DNA from: Kofleriaceae bacterium
GTDB taxonomy: Bacteria; Myxococcota_A; Polyangia; Haliangiales; Haliangiaceae
Assembly (NCBI GenBank): GCA_018057825.1
Contig: JAGPCY010000028.1
Span: forward strand, 1-64,000
Direction: 5' to 3'
Length of the DNA stretch: 64,000 nucleotides
Part shown: piece by piece, positions 62,862 to 64,000 of the stretch
How the letters are laid out: the number at the start of each line of letters is the position of its first letter
Position numbering within the stretch: position 1 is the first letter of the stretch
Program-made: the position numbers and the translations under genes
Notes under the pieces: model-generated
What the model saw: the letters and a program-made list of their open reading frames with translations, nothing else
Database searches by the model: none
What the model was told of the DNA's origin: nothing

Positions 62862-64000
62862 TCACGGCCGCGGCAGGACCAGGCCGACCCAGCCATCCGC
62901 GCCCGACACCCCACGCCCGCGCGCGATGGCCACGCCTTCGTCGTCGAGCCCGGCGCCGCAGGTCGCGATCACGTCGAGCCGCTCGTAGATCGTCACGGTG
63001 GCCTCGGCGATCGCGGCCTCGCCGCCGCGCACCTCGCCGCGCACCCGGGCCGCGTCGGGCAGCCGGAGGTCGAGGGACTCGGCGTCGCGGGCGTCGGTCT
63101 CGGTGAAGGTCCACTCGGGGTGGGGGTCGCCGTCGGACGGGCGGGTCACCAGATCGTAGGCCAGGGCGACGTCGCCGAGCTGGCCGTCGACATAGAGCGC
63201 GAACTCGCCGCGGTTGGTGGTCGTGGTCTGGGCCGGGGCCTGGCCGAGGGCGAGGCGGGCCGCCTGCGACGAAAGCGCGCACATCGACGCCGCGGACACC
63301 GTCGCGGTCAGGGCCGCGCCGACCACCGGCTCGCCGTCGGCGTCGCGCAGCTTGCCGCTGACCCGGCGGCGGCGATCGAGGTCGATCTCCAGGGCGCCGG
63401 TCCCGACCACCAAGGGGACGTCGTAGCGGGCCGCGAACTCGCTGCCGGCCGGCGGGATCACGTCGACCGAGTACGACAAGAGCGAGCCGCCGGCCCGCGC
63501 GAACAGCGGTAGCTCGGCGCGGTCGCCGACCGTCGTGGTGCGGACCTCGAAGGCCAGCGCGCGGCCGCCGCCCAGCGGGTAGTCGAGGCGGACCACGACC
63601 GCGGCCCCGTCGACGCCGACCTCGCCACCGCTCGAGTCGACGCCGCGGACCACGAAGCGCGTCGTCGTGCGGTTGCCCAGCGCCGGCACCGACAGATCGG
63701 GGATCCGCTCGCCGACGATCAGATCGCGCACCACCACGACGGGGCGCAGCTCGGCGTCGATCGCGGTCGGCGGCCGCGCGACCAGATCGACCAGCGCGAT
63801 CTCGGGCGGGATCCGCAGGGCGAAGTCGCCGGTCTCGGCGGTGGTCGCGGTCGTCGAGATCACCTGGCGCGAGCCCAGGTTGGTATTGGTCACGACCTCG
63901 GCGGTGATCCGCCAGCCGGCGGTCTCACCGTCGGGGCTGACCAGCCGTCCCGGGACCTCGCGCTGCGCCGCGGGATCGAGCGCGAGGGTGAGCGGCAGAT
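62862..64000 (-). CDS. Secreted protein with repeated carboxypeptidase-regulatory-like domains (5' end outside window)
   Basis: The frame stays open from the stop at 62862 to the window edge (at least 378 residues), so the N-terminus lies beyond it; GTG 63893 is an internal candidate start but the frame upstream continues in similar style. The visible part has beta-sandwich segments of the carboxypeptidase regulatory-like type (RVSGKLRDADGEPVVGAALTA, ARVRGEVRGGEAAIAEATVTI), each with G-x-V-x-D-x-x-G-x-P patterns, and Cys in MCALSS and ATCGAG. Likely exported or surface-exposed; function unknown. Confidence 0.75.
   Translation of the reverse strand, partial: LPLTLALDPAAQREVPGRLVSPDGETAGWRITAEVVTNTNLGSRQVISTTATTAETGDFALRIPPEIALVDLVARPPTAIDAELRPVVVVRDLIVGERIPDLSVPALGNRTTTRFVVRGVDSSGGEVGVDGAAVVVRLDYPLGGGRALAFEVRTTTVGDRAELPLFARAGGSLLSYSVDVIPPAGSEFAARYDVPLVVGTGALEIDLDRRRRVSGKLRDADGEPVVGAALTATVSAASMCALSSQAARLALGQAPAQTTTTNRGEFALYVDGQLGDVALAYDLVTRPSDGDPHPEWTFTETDARDAESLDLRLPDAARVRGEVRGGEAAIAEATVTIYERLDVIATCGAGLDDEGVAIARGRGVSGADGWVGLVLPRP

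Overview
The window is very GC-rich, densely coded DNA with GTG starts, many stop/start overlaps (ATGA, GTGA, TGATG, TAGTG) and long Pro/Ala-rich linkers. Together with Ser/Thr kinases, a pseudokinase with an AgmX/TonB-like tail, an MshEN-GAF protein, a kinase-sigma54 activator fusion and TPR/Sel1/HEAT lipoproteins, this suggests a myxobacterium (Myxococcota), perhaps of the Haliangium/Kofleriaceae type. That placement is inference; no rRNA, tRNA, CRISPR array, intact IS element or prophage was seen.

Layout. 0-3.7 kb: a hexamer repeat array, a large TPR membrane protein and a small HMA-domain lipoprotein whose metal-binding loop is crossed by an in-frame TGA (candidate selenocysteine). 3.7-9.7 kb (minus): a MacAB-like exporter split into ATPase, two permeases and an adaptor, then an ABC-F protein. 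9.7-12.3 kb (minus): a thioredoxin-fold 2Fe-2S protein, an ECF sigma factor and a DsbD-like reductase. 12.4-16.4 kb (plus): hisC, a lipoprotein, aroA and a phosphopantetheinyl transferase in overlapping series. 16.4-27.6 kb: MshEN-GAF protein, cysteine desulfurase, a membrane protein / HPD-less J-like protein / Hsp70 module, a HEAT protein and a TPR lipoprotein. 27.6-33.5 kb (minus): small membrane protein, Ser/Thr kinase, pseudokinase and PgpH-type HD hydrolase. 33.7-35.1 kb: a VanW protein, then a 560-bp palindromic non-coding element with the second hexamer array. 35.6-46.2 kb: an orphan contractile-tail spike protein, a sulfatase-fold membrane enzyme with its GT2 glycosyltransferase, two multispanning glycosyltransferase-like proteins, a Sel1 lipoprotein and an unrecognised protein. 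46.2-46.6 kb: a non-coding region with DnaA-box-like sites and four regularly spaced dyads. 46.6-51 kb: a membrane phosphatase-fold protein with glgA and glgC. 51-64 kb: third hexamer array, orn, an FMN glutamate-synthase-like protein, a 1618-residue kinase/sigma54 regulator, a coiled-coil membrane protein, era, der with an acidic insert, and a truncated secreted beta-domain protein.

How the genes work together. Stop/start overlaps define translationally coupled groups: TPR + HMA lipoprotein; the exporter; hisC-aroA-PPTase; Hsp70/J-like/membrane protein; kinase/pseudokinase/HD hydrolase; GT2/sulfatase-fold; glgC-glgA-phosphatase; era-der. About half of the first genes of transcription units carry a TANNNT hexamer 6-9 nt before the start codon, the signature of leaderless mRNAs, and this settles several start choices (for example glgC at 50880, and GTG starts at 46211 and 58554).

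The observations most worth checking are the TGA-interrupted HMA lipoprotein with its SECIS-like hairpin, the leaderless-promoter signature, the origin-like region at 46.2-46.6 kb, and the three same-strand hexamer arrays, two of which sit in convergent intergenic gaps.
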